Source of the DNA: JAGOMX01 sp041738135
GTDB taxonomy: Bacteria; Pseudomonadota; Alphaproteobacteria; JAGOMX01
Direction: 5' to 3'
Assembly: GCA_041738135.1 (NCBI GenBank)
Contig: JBGSQK010000058.1
Location: 26,934-90,933, forward strand
DNA length: 64,000 nt
Part shown: one piece after another, positions 43,408 to 51,932 of the stretch
Layout: every line of letters begins with the position of its first letter
How positions within the stretch are numbered: position 1 is the stretch's first letter
The notes under the pieces: generated by a model
What the model saw: the letters and a program-made list of their open reading frames with translations, nothing else
Told to the model about the DNA's origin: nothing
Database searches by the model: none
Program-made: the position numbers and the translations under genes

Positions 43408-43511
43408 GTGGAAGGCTGAGCTTTGATGTGACCCGAACATTACTTGTTACGGCTGCTTTCTTCCGAATCTGACCGGGTTAGCAAGACATTCGCCCACACT
43501 CAACCTTCCAC
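43408..43511 (-). ncRNA. ffs: signal recognition particle RNA (4.5S, small bacterial type)
   Basis: The minus strand carries the universal SRP domain IV: CCGGTCAGATTCGGAAG followed by AAAGCAGCC, with the GGAA tetraloop and the asymmetric loop that binds Ffh. The ends pair (GTGGAAGG with CCTTCCAC), giving a 104-nt hairpin. A T-rich tail (TTTTGATTTTTT) follows on the minus strand. Divergent from phaC. Confidence 0.93.
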
Positions 43512-43515
43512 TGTA

Positions 43516-43544
43516 CACATACCCCTGTACCCGCAAAAAAGCAA
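43516..43544 (-). promoter_or_regulatory. promoter of the SRP RNA gene
   Basis: Minus strand: TTGCTT (43539-43544) and TATGTG (43516-43521) separated by 17 bp, with the RNA 5' end (GTGGAAGG) beginning 5 bases downstream. Confidence 0.65.
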
Positions 43545-43622
43545 GGTTTTTATCCTAATTTAATCAATCTTTAATGTTTTTGATACATACTGTTAATGAG
43601 GAAACAAGGATTCTGTTTTTTT

Positions 43623-45362
43623 ATGATCAAATCTTATGAAGAAAAGGAAGTCAGTTACAAGAACGAATCCAACCTTCATTTGGATCGAATGGTCAATGCG
43701 ACCTTAGGTCAGATGACCCGCGGCGTTTCGCCCATGACTATTAGCTATGCATTTACGGACTGGTGGACGCATTTGGCCAAATCTCCAGGTAAGCAAAAAG
43801 AACTCATCGATGATGCTAGAAGCAAATATTACGATTTGATGTCATATGCCGCTCATTGTGCTATCGACCCCAAGCATGAACATTGCGTTGAGCCCAGAGA
43901 GTCGGATAAGCGTTTTGCTGCCCCTGAATGGCAAAGCTGGCCTTTTAACATCATCAGCCAGGCGTACCTCTTGCATGAGCAATGGTTGAAAGCAGCCACC
44001 TCAGGCGTGCGTGGCGTAAGTCAACATCACTTGGATATCGTCTCATTTACCACACGGCAGGTATTTGATATGTTCTCGCCCTCTAACTATCTGCTCACGA
44101 ATCCTGAGCTGATAAAAACGACAGTTAGCACGGGCGGTGCAAACCTGACTAAAGGCTTTCAAAATCTCATGGAAGACATAGAACGTAACTATCGTGGTCT
44201 TCCCCCCGTAGGCGCCGAAAAGTTCGAGGTGGGCAAAGTGGTTGCCATAACACCTGGTAAGGTGGTTTTCCGAAACCACATTATGGAACTCATCCAATAC
44301 TCGCCACAAACCAAAACCGTACATCCTGAGCCCATTCTAATTGTACCCGCCTGGATCATGAAGTATTACATACTGGATCTTTCTCGAGAAAACTCACTGG
44401 TTAAATACCTAGTGGAACAAGGCTATACCGTCTTTATTGTTTCATGGCGCAATCTGACACCAAAAGACCGTGATGTGCGAATGAAAGACTATCGCGAAGA
44501 TGGCCTCATGGCATCCTTGGAGACCATTCGAACCATATGCAACGGCAACGAAATCCATGCAGTCGGCTATTGCTTAGGAGGTACATTGCTGGCCATGGGA
44601 GCTGCCCACATGGCACGGGACAACATCAACTACCTCAAATCCATTACCTTGCTTGCCGCTCAAGTAGATTTTGAAGAAGCTGGTGAGCTCACCCTGTTCA
44701 TCGACGAAAGCCAGGTGAGTTTCCTCGAAGACATCATGTGGGAGCAAGGGGTGTTGGACAGCAAACAGTTGTCCGGTGCATTTCAAATGCTTCGTAGCAA
44801 CGACCTCATTTGGTCTCATATGGTTCGCAATTATTTACTAGGCGAAAGAGAAGGCATGTTCGACCTCATGGCCTGGAACGCCGATGCCACAAGGCTACCC
44901 TATAAGATGCATTCACAGTATTTGCGGCAATTATTCTTGGATAATGATCTAGCTGAAGGCCGCTACCCCGTAGGTGACCGGCCCATAGCTTTGTCAGACA
45001 TCAACAGACCTATATTCTGCGTTGCCACCACCCAAGACCATATCTCACCGTGGAAATCTGTCTACAAAATGCACCTTCTCACCAATAGTGAGCTTACGTT
45101 TTTGTTGACCAATGGCGGCCACAATGCCGGCATCATCAGCATTCAAAATCATGGAAAGCGACAATACCAACTGCGTACCAAACCTCACGACGCCCATTAC
45201 ACAGACCCCGACCAATGGATTGCGGAGACGCCTGTAAAAGAAGGATCCTGGTGGCCTGAATGGGTTAAGTGGCTGGACGAACATTCGAGTCCCGAGGTCG
45301 ATCCACCAGTCATGGGAAAATCATTAATGGACGCACCAGGTAGCTATGTGTTGGAGAAATAA
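43623..45362 (+). CDS. phaC: class I poly(3-hydroxyalkanoate) synthase PhaC
   Basis: It polymerises hydroxyacyl-CoA into storage polyester granules. About 579 aa from the ATG at 43623 (AAGGA upstream); an in-frame ATG at 43596 would add 9 residues. The N-terminal domain (about 25-200) includes HEQWLKAATSGVRGVSQHH. The alpha/beta hydrolase core has the lipase-like box AVGYCLGGTLLAMGA with nucleophile Cys, the Asp in VATTQDHISPW and the His in LLTNGGHNAGI. No phaE/phaR subunit adjoins, and the length indicates class I. No phaA, phaB or phasin gene in the window. Confidence 0.94.
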   Translation: MIKSYEEKEVSYKNESNLHLDRMVNATLGQMTRGVSPMTISYAFTDWWTHLAKSPGKQKELIDDARSKYYDLMSYAAHCAIDPKHEHCVEPRESDKRFAAPEWQSWPFNIISQAYLLHEQWLKAATSGVRGVSQHHLDIVSFTTRQVFDMFSPSNYLLTNPELIKTTVSTGGANLTKGFQNLMEDIERNYRGLPPVGAEKFEVGKVVAITPGKVVFRNHIMELIQYSPQTKTVHPEPILIVPAWIMKYYILDLSRENSLVKYLVEQGYTVFIVSWRNLTPKDRDVRMKDYREDGLMASLETIRTICNGNEIHAVGYCLGGTLLAMGAAHMARDNINYLKSITLLAAQVDFEEAGELTLFIDESQVSFLEDIMWEQGVLDSKQLSGAFQMLRSNDLIWSHMVRNYLLGEREGMFDLMAWNADATRLPYKMHSQYLRQLFLDNDLAEGRYPVGDRPIALSDINRPIFCVATTQDHISPWKSVYKMHLLTNSELTFLLTNGGHNAGIISIQNHGKRQYQLRTKPHDAHYTDPDQWIAETPVKEGSWWPEWVKWLDEHSSPEVDPPVMGKSLMDAPGSYVLEK

Positions 45363-45443
45363 TAAAAAATAGCAGCAACTATTTATTAACTATAAATAAC
45401 TACAATATAATTATAAACATCAACCATTTTTGGAGAATTTAAA

Positions 45444-45866
45444 ATGAGAAATTTAATAATTACCTGCTTAACCATCACGACTTTACTAGTGACAACACAG
45501 GCATACGCTGTAGAAGAAACCGCCACAGAAAAGAGAATAAATGACATTGCAGTGGAAAAAGCGAACAGGAACGCTCAAATAGACCTCAACGATGCCATTA
45601 AAAGAAATGACATGTTCGCAGAAATGGACGGATGGCTTGATGCTTTAAAAGCTAAAAAAAGCAAAGGTGAAGAATTGAATACGGCCGAACGAGAGTTAGG
45701 TGGCCTCCTAGAACTTGCTTTGACACCCGATTGCACCGGCGGAAAACCTACACAGGATTGCGAAAGTAAAATAAAATCTGCCTATGTCAAAGGCACAATC
45801 GTATTCTTGCCGGAAGAAAAAGCAGAATCAGTCACTGTAACCCCACCCAGCGGTGATAATAAATAA
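45444..45866 (+). CDS. small exported protein, unknown function
   Basis: 140 aa with a leader (MRNLIITCLTITTLLVTTQAYA) and GGAG before the ATG. The mature part is charged and probably helical, with two Cys near residues 99 and 110 that could form a disulfide (PDCTGGKPTQDCES). No family recognised. A terminator follows 27 nt past the stop. Confidence 0.7.
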   Translation: MRNLIITCLTITTLLVTTQAYAVEETATEKRINDIAVEKANRNAQIDLNDAIKRNDMFAEMDGWLDALKAKKSKGEELNTAERELGGLLELALTPDCTGGKPTQDCESKIKSAYVKGTIVFLPEEKAESVTVTPPSGDNK

Positions 45867-45893
45867 GTCTTGCTGACTGACTAGTTAGGAACA

Positions 45894-45922
45894 ACGAGCC
45901 CCTTAAGGGGTTCGTGTTTCTT
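45894..45922 (+). terminator. Rho-independent terminator
   Basis: ACGAGCCCC, TTAA, GGGGTTCGT (one G-U pair), then GTTTCTT, after the small exported protein gene. Confidence 0.75.
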
Positions 45923-46083
45923 GTAGGCTTTTTCCACGCTGTTCTTTCTCACCAATGCCCATTTCTAAGGGCTCACTAAGATCCCCTGAAAAGCAACGCA
46001 CTAATCACCACCCTCTCACATTTGTTTGTTTTCTGCTCCTCACCCAGTTACAATAAAAACAGAACTGAAGAGGAACGGAATTA

Positions 46084-49000
46084 ATGGAAGATTTTACGCG
46101 CATCAACCAGTGGTATAGGGTCAACGAGAAAACGGTCGTAACCGCACTTTTGGATGAACTTGATCTGGGTGATGAGTTTTATGATGACGTTCACAAGCAA
46201 ACCTTGGAATTGATCACCCGTATCCGCAGTCTTCCTCAGCAGGGATCATTTGTGGCCAATTTGATGCACCAGTTTAAACTATCCAGTCCGCAAGGGCTTA
46301 CTTTGATGGCGATGGCTGAATCCCTGCTGCGCATTCCCGACACGGAAACTCAAGACAGATTGATCACGGAAAAACTAACGGAAGGCGATTGGGCATCTGC
46401 ATTTGAAAACACGGATGCATCCATGGCCAAGCTTTCTAAGTTTGCGCTGCTGGCTTCGCAAACGGTTCTTTCAGAAGGAAAATCTACTGGCGTGAAGGGC
46501 TTCTTCAAAAAAGCCCTTACCAAGACGGGCGCGCCTGTCATCCGCCAATCGGTCAAACAGATGATTTCACAACTGGCCGATGAGTTTATCTTAGGCTCGA
46601 GCATAGACAAAGCCTTACAAAACGCTAAAGTCTTAGAAGAAAAAGGCTATCGCTACTCCTACGACATGCTTGGCGAAGCTGCCATGACAGCCAAAGATGC
46701 AGAACGTTATTTGCAGTCTTACAAACATGCGATCCATGCTCTGGCACGTATTTCGCAAGGCAAGGACATCCATACTAGTCCTGGCATTTCCGTTAAATTA
46801 TCAGCCCTACATCCTCGTTTTGAATACGCACAAAAGCATCGCGTGATGGAAGAGCTCACACCTAAAGTCATAGAATTGGCTCAGCTCTGCAAAGAAAGCC
46901 AAATTGCCATGACCATCGATGCGGAAGAAGCCGATGTGTTGGAGCTGACCATGGATGTGATCCAGAAGGTCCTCAGCTCCTCCTCCCTGGATGGTTGGAA
47001 TGGTTTCGGAATCGTTGTGCAGGCTTATCAAAAGCGCGCCTATCGGGTTATTGATTGGGTCATCGAGCTTGCTAAACATACAGGTAAGAAAATAAACATT
47101 CGCCTGGTCAAAGGCGCCTATTGGGACACGGAGATTAAAAGGGCACAAGAACGGGGACTGAGTAATTATCCTGTTTTTACTCATAAATATCACACAGACC
47201 TAAGCTATCTGGCTTGCGCAAAAAAACTGTTGGCCAGCCGAGACTATATCTATCCGCAGTTTGCGACCCACAATGCTTATACGGTTGTCAGCATACTTAA
47301 TCTTGCGGGCAATAAGGACGGTTTCGAATTTCAAAAACTGCATGGTATGGGTGATGAATTGTACCAAGCATTGCTAGAAAAAGAAAACTTGCACCACCCA
47401 TCATGCAGAATTTACGCGCCTGTGGGTGAATATAATGACCTACTGCCTTATCTAGTGCGCAGGCTTCTAGAAAATGGTGCAAACACCTCTTTCGTGCACC
47501 ACTTAACAGATCCCAATGTATCGCCTGAGGAGTTATCAAAGAACCCCATACTGTCGGCCAAATTAAATGATGGGACACCCCATTCAAAAATCCCCCTTCC
47601 CTCACATATTTTCGGCAGTGCGCGCAAAAACTCCCATGGACTGGATCTTAGCGACGATATTCAGTTACAAGCTACCTATGAAGAGCTGGAACTCAATAGG
47701 CGCTGGCAAGCATCGCCAATTATTGGCGGGGAAAGCATTTTAACGGGCCAAGCCCATCGCATACTCAATCCATACAATCATACTGATCATGTAGGTGATG
47801 TAACACTAGCCACGCCCGAGGATGTCACAAGGGCCTATGATCTTGCGGAAAAAGCATTTGAGACTTGGACTAGGACATCCGCCCATGAAAGAGCCGTTTG
47901 CCTTGAAAAATTAGCGGAACTCATGGAAGAAAATTACCCTAAACTCATGAGTTTGTGTATTCGCGAAGGCGGCAAAACCATTCCCGATGCTATTGCAGAA
48001 GCACGGGAAGCTGTAGATTTTTGTCACTACTATGCGTTAATGGCGAGGGAAGATTTCGGTCAGCCGATGGTACTTCAAGGCCCCACTGGCGAGCATAACG
48101 AACTCTCCTTGCATGGCAGAGGTATTTTCGTTTGCATCAGCCCATGGAACTTCCCTTTAGCCATCTTTACAGGACAAGTGGCTGCCGCCCTGGTAGCAGG
48201 TAACTGCGTGATCGCTAAACCCGCGGGCCCTACCCCGCTCATCGCTGCGTTTACGATCCAGCTCATGCACGAAGCCGGCATCCCCAAAGATGTATTGCAC
48301 TTTGTACCCGGCGCATCCAGTGAGATTAGCGATGCCCTCTTAAAAGATCATCGCATTGCAGGCGTGGCTATGACCGGATCCATTGAAACAGCTCAGCATA
48401 TCCAACTGACTTTGGCTCAATCAAAGGGACCAATCGTACCCTTGATCGCCGAGACCGGCGGACAAAATGCCATGATCGTCGATTCATCAGCGCTACCCGA
48501 GCAAGTGGTCAATGACGTGATCACATCCGCGTTCCAAAGCGCAGGACAACGGTGCTCAGCTTTGCGCATCTTGTTTCTGCAAGACGAAATTGCCGATAGA
48601 ATCATCGCCATGCTGGTGGGCGCCATGGAAGAATTGCACATGGGAAATCCCGCAAGACTGCTTACGGATGTGGGGCCCGTGATTAATGAAGACGCAAAAA
48701 CCACTTTGAATGAGCATTTGGCCTATTTGGCCACAAACTCGAAAAAGCTATATCAAATGCAGCTCTCCACGGAATGTGATAACGGCACTTTCGTCACACC
48801 AGCTGCTTACGAAATACGAGATTTATCACTTCTCAACGGTGAAAAATTCGGACCCATCCTCCATGTCATTCGCTACAAAGCTGAAGACCTGGACGCCGTC
48901 ATCGATCAAATCAACGCCTTAGGCTTTGGCCTCACATTGGGCATCCACTCACGCATTGATAAAACCTGTCGCCACATATACGACCGCATGCGCGTCGGCA

Positions 49001-49194
49001 ATACCTACGTCAACCGCAGCATGATCGGCGCCGTAGTCGGCATACAACCCTTCGGCGGCGAAGGCCTCTCCGGCACAGGCCCAAAAGCTGGTAGTCCTAG
49101 ATACTTGCACCGCTTTGCAACGGAAAGATCTCTCTCGATCAACACCACAGCTACAGGTGGTAATGCTTCCTTGATGACATTGGGGGATGAGTAA
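46084..49194 (+). CDS. putA: bifunctional proline dehydrogenase / P5C dehydrogenase PutA
   Basis: It oxidises proline to glutamate in two steps, feeding electrons to the membrane quinone pool and making NADH. 1036 aa. The proline dehydrogenase barrel (about 150-440) has SPGISVKLSALHPRFEY and IRLVKGAYWDTEIKRAQERG. The aldehyde dehydrogenase part (about 530-1000) has CISPWNFPLAIFTGQ, AETGGQNAMIVDSSA and the catalytic Cys in SAGQRCSALRILF. There is no N-terminal ribbon-helix-helix domain, so it does not act as its own repressor. GAGGAACGG precedes the ATG. A perfect stem-loop follows the stop. Confidence 0.96.
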   Translation: MEDFTRINQWYRVNEKTVVTALLDELDLGDEFYDDVHKQTLELITRIRSLPQQGSFVANLMHQFKLSSPQGLTLMAMAESLLRIPDTETQDRLITEKLTEGDWASAFENTDASMAKLSKFALLASQTVLSEGKSTGVKGFFKKALTKTGAPVIRQSVKQMISQLADEFILGSSIDKALQNAKVLEEKGYRYSYDMLGEAAMTAKDAERYLQSYKHAIHALARISQGKDIHTSPGISVKLSALHPRFEYAQKHRVMEELTPKVIELAQLCKESQIAMTIDAEEADVLELTMDVIQKVLSSSSLDGWNGFGIVVQAYQKRAYRVIDWVIELAKHTGKKINIRLVKGAYWDTEIKRAQERGLSNYPVFTHKYHTDLSYLACAKKLLASRDYIYPQFATHNAYTVVSILNLAGNKDGFEFQKLHGMGDELYQALLEKENLHHPSCRIYAPVGEYNDLLPYLVRRLLENGANTSFVHHLTDPNVSPEELSKNPILSAKLNDGTPHSKIPLPSHIFGSARKNSHGLDLSDDIQLQATYEELELNRRWQASPIIGGESILTGQAHRILNPYNHTDHVGDVTLATPEDVTRAYDLAEKAFETWTRTSAHERAVCLEKLAELMEENYPKLMSLCIREGGKTIPDAIAEAREAVDFCHYYALMAREDFGQPMVLQGPTGEHNELSLHGRGIFVCISPWNFPLAIFTGQVAAALVAGNCVIAKPAGPTPLIAAFTIQLMHEAGIPKDVLHFVPGASSEISDALLKDHRIAGVAMTGSIETAQHIQLTLAQSKGPIVPLIAETGGQNAMIVDSSALPEQVVNDVITSAFQSAGQRCSALRILFLQDEIADRIIAMLVGAMEELHMGNPARLLTDVGPVINEDAKTTLNEHLAYLATNSKKLYQMQLSTECDNGTFVTPAAYEIRDLSLLNGEKFGPILHVIRYKAEDLDAVIDQINALGFGLTLGIHSRIDKTCRHIYDRMRVGNTYVNRSMIGAVVGIQPFGGEGLSGTGPKAGSPRYLHRFATERSLSINTTATGGNASLMTLGDE

Positions 49195-49197
49195 AGG

Positions 49198-49239
49198 TTT
49201 TCCCTCGCGAAATACAAATGTCATTTTCGCGAGGGAAAA
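49198..49239. terminator. perfect 15-bp stem-loop after putA
   Basis: TTTTCCCTCGCGAAA (49198-49212) and TTTTCGCGAGGGAAAA (49224-49239) pair completely. No long T-tract follows on the + strand, so termination is probable but not certain. Confidence 0.6.
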
Positions 49240-49325
49240 TGGAAAATACTTGACTTAAATCCTAGGACATCTTAGATTCCGTCAAAGAATCACTTCAGTT
49301 CACATTAACGAGGTTTATAAATAGT

Positions 49326-49772
49326 TTGTCTCCTTATCAAGATACCAGTGAACAAAAATTAAGGGATGAAAAGCAAAGTCCCATTAGTTTTCATTTAGCT
49401 ATACCCAGTCATGATTTAAGGTTAACTAAAGACTTTTATACTAAAGCCTTTGGGGCAAAGGTAGGACGTGAGTATCCTAGCTATGTTATTTTCAACTTTT
49501 TTGGGCATCAAGTTGTTACTCATCTACTAGCAGATGAAATCCCAAAAGAAGTTAAAATGTATCCTCGCCATTACGGCATAATACTTACGGACAGGGAATC
49601 ATTTGATCAAGTTTACCAATCATGTAAGGCTGCTGGGGCAGCATTTTTTGAAGACTTGTTCGAACGATACAAAAATAGGAAAGGCTGGCACCATAGCTTC
49701 TTCGTTTCAGACCCTTCCAATAATTTGATTGAAATAAAATACTATGTAAACAGCGATGATATTTTTAATTGA
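49326..49772 (+). CDS. VOC (glyoxalase/dioxygenase fold) protein
   Basis: 148 aa. FHLAIPSHDLRLTKDFYTKA starts the first beta-alpha-beta-beta-beta unit (metal-ligand His), and WHHSFFVSDPSNNLIEIKYY carries the second His and the Glu ligand. The start is a TTG preceded by GAGG; no ATG is available in the right place. Unknown substrate. It heads a run of sugar-modification genes (epimerase 8 nt later) and may be a metal-dependent lyase or isomerase of that pathway. Confidence 0.8.
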   Translation: MSPYQDTSEQKLRDEKQSPISFHLAIPSHDLRLTKDFYTKAFGAKVGREYPSYVIFNFFGHQVVTHLLADEIPKEVKMYPRHYGIILTDRESFDQVYQSCKAAGAAFFEDLFERYKNRKGWHHSFFVSDPSNNLIEIKYYVNSDDIFN

Positions 49773-49780
49773 GGGTTTAA

Positions 49781-50773
49781 ATGGAACTAAAAGGTAAGAA
49801 ACTAGTTGTTGTTGGTGGTGCAGGACTCATTGGCTCACACACTGTTGATGAGCTTTTGAAAGAAGATATTAAAGAGCTCATCATTTATGATAGCTTTGTT
49901 CGTGGCACCCATGGAAACATTGAAACAGCTCTTAAAGATCCGCGAGTTCGTATCTTTGAGATTGGTGGAGATATCTGTCAAACTGATATTTTAAATGAAG
50001 CATTCAAAGGTGCAGACGGCGTTTTTCATTTTGCCGCCCTCTGGTTGCTACAATGCCATGAATACCCTCGATCCGCTTTCAATGTGAACGTTGAAGGGAC
50101 ATTTAATGTCTTGGATGCTTGTGTTACCCAAGGTGTTAACCGACTCGTCTATTCTTCCTCTGCATCTGTCTATGGAGACGCCATAAGCGAACCTATGGAC
50201 GAAGATCATCCCTTTAATAACACTAATTTCTATGGTGCAACTAAAATAGCCGGCGAAGCTATGGCAAGAGCATATTATCATAGATATAAATTACCATTCG
50301 TTGGCCTTCGCTATATGAATGTTTATGGTCCTCGACAAGACTATCGAGGCGCGTATATTGCGGTCATCATGAAAATGCTGGATAACTTGGATAAAGGCAT
50401 AGCCCCCACACTCTATGGGGATGGCTCACAAGCTTATGACTTTGTTTATGTCGATGATTGCGCTAAAGCTAACATATGCGCCATGAAGGCAGAGACAGTT
50501 GACCAATTCTATAATGTCGGCACAGGCATTCGTACCTCTATTAAAGAACTTGCTGAATTAATCTTAAAAATTGTTGAATCGGACCTTTCAGTGCAGTACG
50601 AACCAGCTGGACTAACGTTCGTAAAAAACCGCATAGGCTGCCCTGTTAAAGCACGAGAGCAGATTGGATTTAATGCACAAGTTACCTTGGAGGAAGGGCT
50701 AAAGAAACTCATCCAATGGCGCAAAACACATATAGATCAAGTTGATATGAGAAGATTAAAGATAGCATCATGA
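49781..50773 (+). CDS. NAD-dependent nucleotide-sugar epimerase/dehydratase
   Basis: A 330-residue extended SDR. NAD loop VVVGGAGLIGSHTVDELL, active-site SSSASVYGD (Ser/Thr region) and YGATKIAGEAMARAYYH (YxxxK). The C-terminal part has YGDGSQAYDFVYVDDCAKA and FYNVGTGIRTSIKELAE, typical of UDP-glucose-4-epimerase relatives. GAGGG precedes the ATG. The stop overlaps the next start as ATGA. The exact sugar is not readable from sequence. Confidence 0.92.
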   Translation: MELKGKKLVVVGGAGLIGSHTVDELLKEDIKELIIYDSFVRGTHGNIETALKDPRVRIFEIGGDICQTDILNEAFKGADGVFHFAALWLLQCHEYPRSAFNVNVEGTFNVLDACVTQGVNRLVYSSSASVYGDAISEPMDEDHPFNNTNFYGATKIAGEAMARAYYHRYKLPFVGLRYMNVYGPRQDYRGAYIAVIMKMLDNLDKGIAPTLYGDGSQAYDFVYVDDCAKANICAMKAETVDQFYNVGTGIRTSIKELAELILKIVESDLSVQYEPAGLTFVKNRIGCPVKAREQIGFNAQVTLEEGLKKLIQWRKTHIDQVDMRRLKIAS

Positions 50774-51930
50774 CACAAACTGCATTGAAGATCAGAAATA
50801 TACCCATAGCGGTGCCGTGCTTGTCAGAAGACGAGTGGCAGGCTGTCCGTGAACCACTTTTAACCGGTTGGATGACCCAAGGCCCAAAAGTGGCTGCTTT
50901 TGAAAAAGAATTTGCCAAACTTCATCATACTAGTCATGCCCTTGCTGTAACATCTTGCACGACGGGTCTCCACCTTGCACTAGCAGCCATGGGTATTGGC
51001 CCAGGCGATGAAGTCATTATCCCCGCTTTCACATGGGTAGCTACGGCAAATGTGGTATTGTACTGCGGTGCAACGCCTATTTTTTGTGATGTTGACACAA
51101 CCACATTTAATATCAAAGTTGAAGACATTGCTTCCAAGATTACAGAGCGAACAAAAGCAATTATTCCAGTGCATTTATTTGGCCTATGTGCGGACATGGA
51201 TGCAATTCGTGCTGCTATCCCATCACATGTGAAAATACTGGAGGACGCTGCTTGTGCGGCTGGCGCTTCATATAAAAATCGTCAAGCAGGTTCCTTAGGT
51301 GACATGGCAGCTTTTTCATTCCATCCGCGAAAGACTATTACCACCGGAGAGGGTGGAATGTTAACGACAAACAACAGCGAGCTGAATCGACTGTCAGACA
51401 TTATGCGTAATCATGGTGCAGAAGTTTCAGAAGAAGCCCGCCACAACAGCTCAAAACCGTATATCTTGCCTGATTTCAAAATGTTGGGTTATAATTACCG
51501 CATGACAGATCTGCAAGCAGCAGTGGGTATCGTGCAACTGAGCAAATTAAATAAATTTATTTCGGAACGACAAATCTGGGCCGAATACTACACTGAACAG
51601 TTAAAAACACTGGATTGGCTAAGACCCCAAACCATACCTAGCAACATTACGCAACATGCATGGCAAGCTTACGTTTGTTTTGTAGATCCCGAAAAAGCTC
51701 CTCTACCTAGGAATGCCATTATGGATATCCTACAACAAAAAGGGATTGCCACAAGGCCAGGAACTCACGCTGTGCACATGCTCAGCCTTTATCGGGATAA
51801 GTATAACATTGACCCCAATGATTTTCCTGGAGCTAAATCCTGCGATCAGAATACCATGGCTATTCCACTGCACAATAAAATGACAAAAGAAGATTTCGAT
51901 TATGTCATAGAGGCCCTGAGAGCCATTTAA
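50770..51930 (+). CDS. DegT/DnrJ/EryC1/StrS sugar aminotransferase
   Basis: A 386-residue PLP enzyme that converts a keto-sugar nucleotide to an amino sugar. GWMTQGPKVAAFEKEFA at the N-terminus, VTSCTTGLHLALAAMGIGPG, and DEVIIPAFTWVATANVV follow the family. EDAACAAGASY and the Schiff-base Lys in FHPRKTITTGEGGML complete the active site. It overlaps the epimerase gene by 4 nt; asnB starts 2 nt after the stop. Together they suggest a keto-sugar that is aminated and then amidated. Confidence 0.94.
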   Translation: MTQTALKIRNIPIAVPCLSEDEWQAVREPLLTGWMTQGPKVAAFEKEFAKLHHTSHALAVTSCTTGLHLALAAMGIGPGDEVIIPAFTWVATANVVLYCGATPIFCDVDTTTFNIKVEDIASKITERTKAIIPVHLFGLCADMDAIRAAIPSHVKILEDAACAAGASYKNRQAGSLGDMAAFSFHPRKTITTGEGGMLTTNNSELNRLSDIMRNHGAEVSEEARHNSSKPYILPDFKMLGYNYRMTDLQAAVGIVQLSKLNKFISERQIWAEYYTEQLKTLDWLRPQTIPSNITQHAWQAYVCFVDPEKAPLPRNAIMDILQQKGIATRPGTHAVHMLSLYRDKYNIDPNDFPGAKSCDQNTMAIPLHNKMTKEDFDYVIEALRAI

Positions 51931-51932
51931 TC

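Noticed and set aside
43205..43472. Frames on both strands over repeat C and the SRP RNA
   Set aside because: Explained by the repeat and by the SRP RNA gene.
49198..49239. Stem-loop after putA as an attachment site
   Set aside because: It follows the putA stop directly and fits a transcription end; no integrase or duplicated copy nearby.
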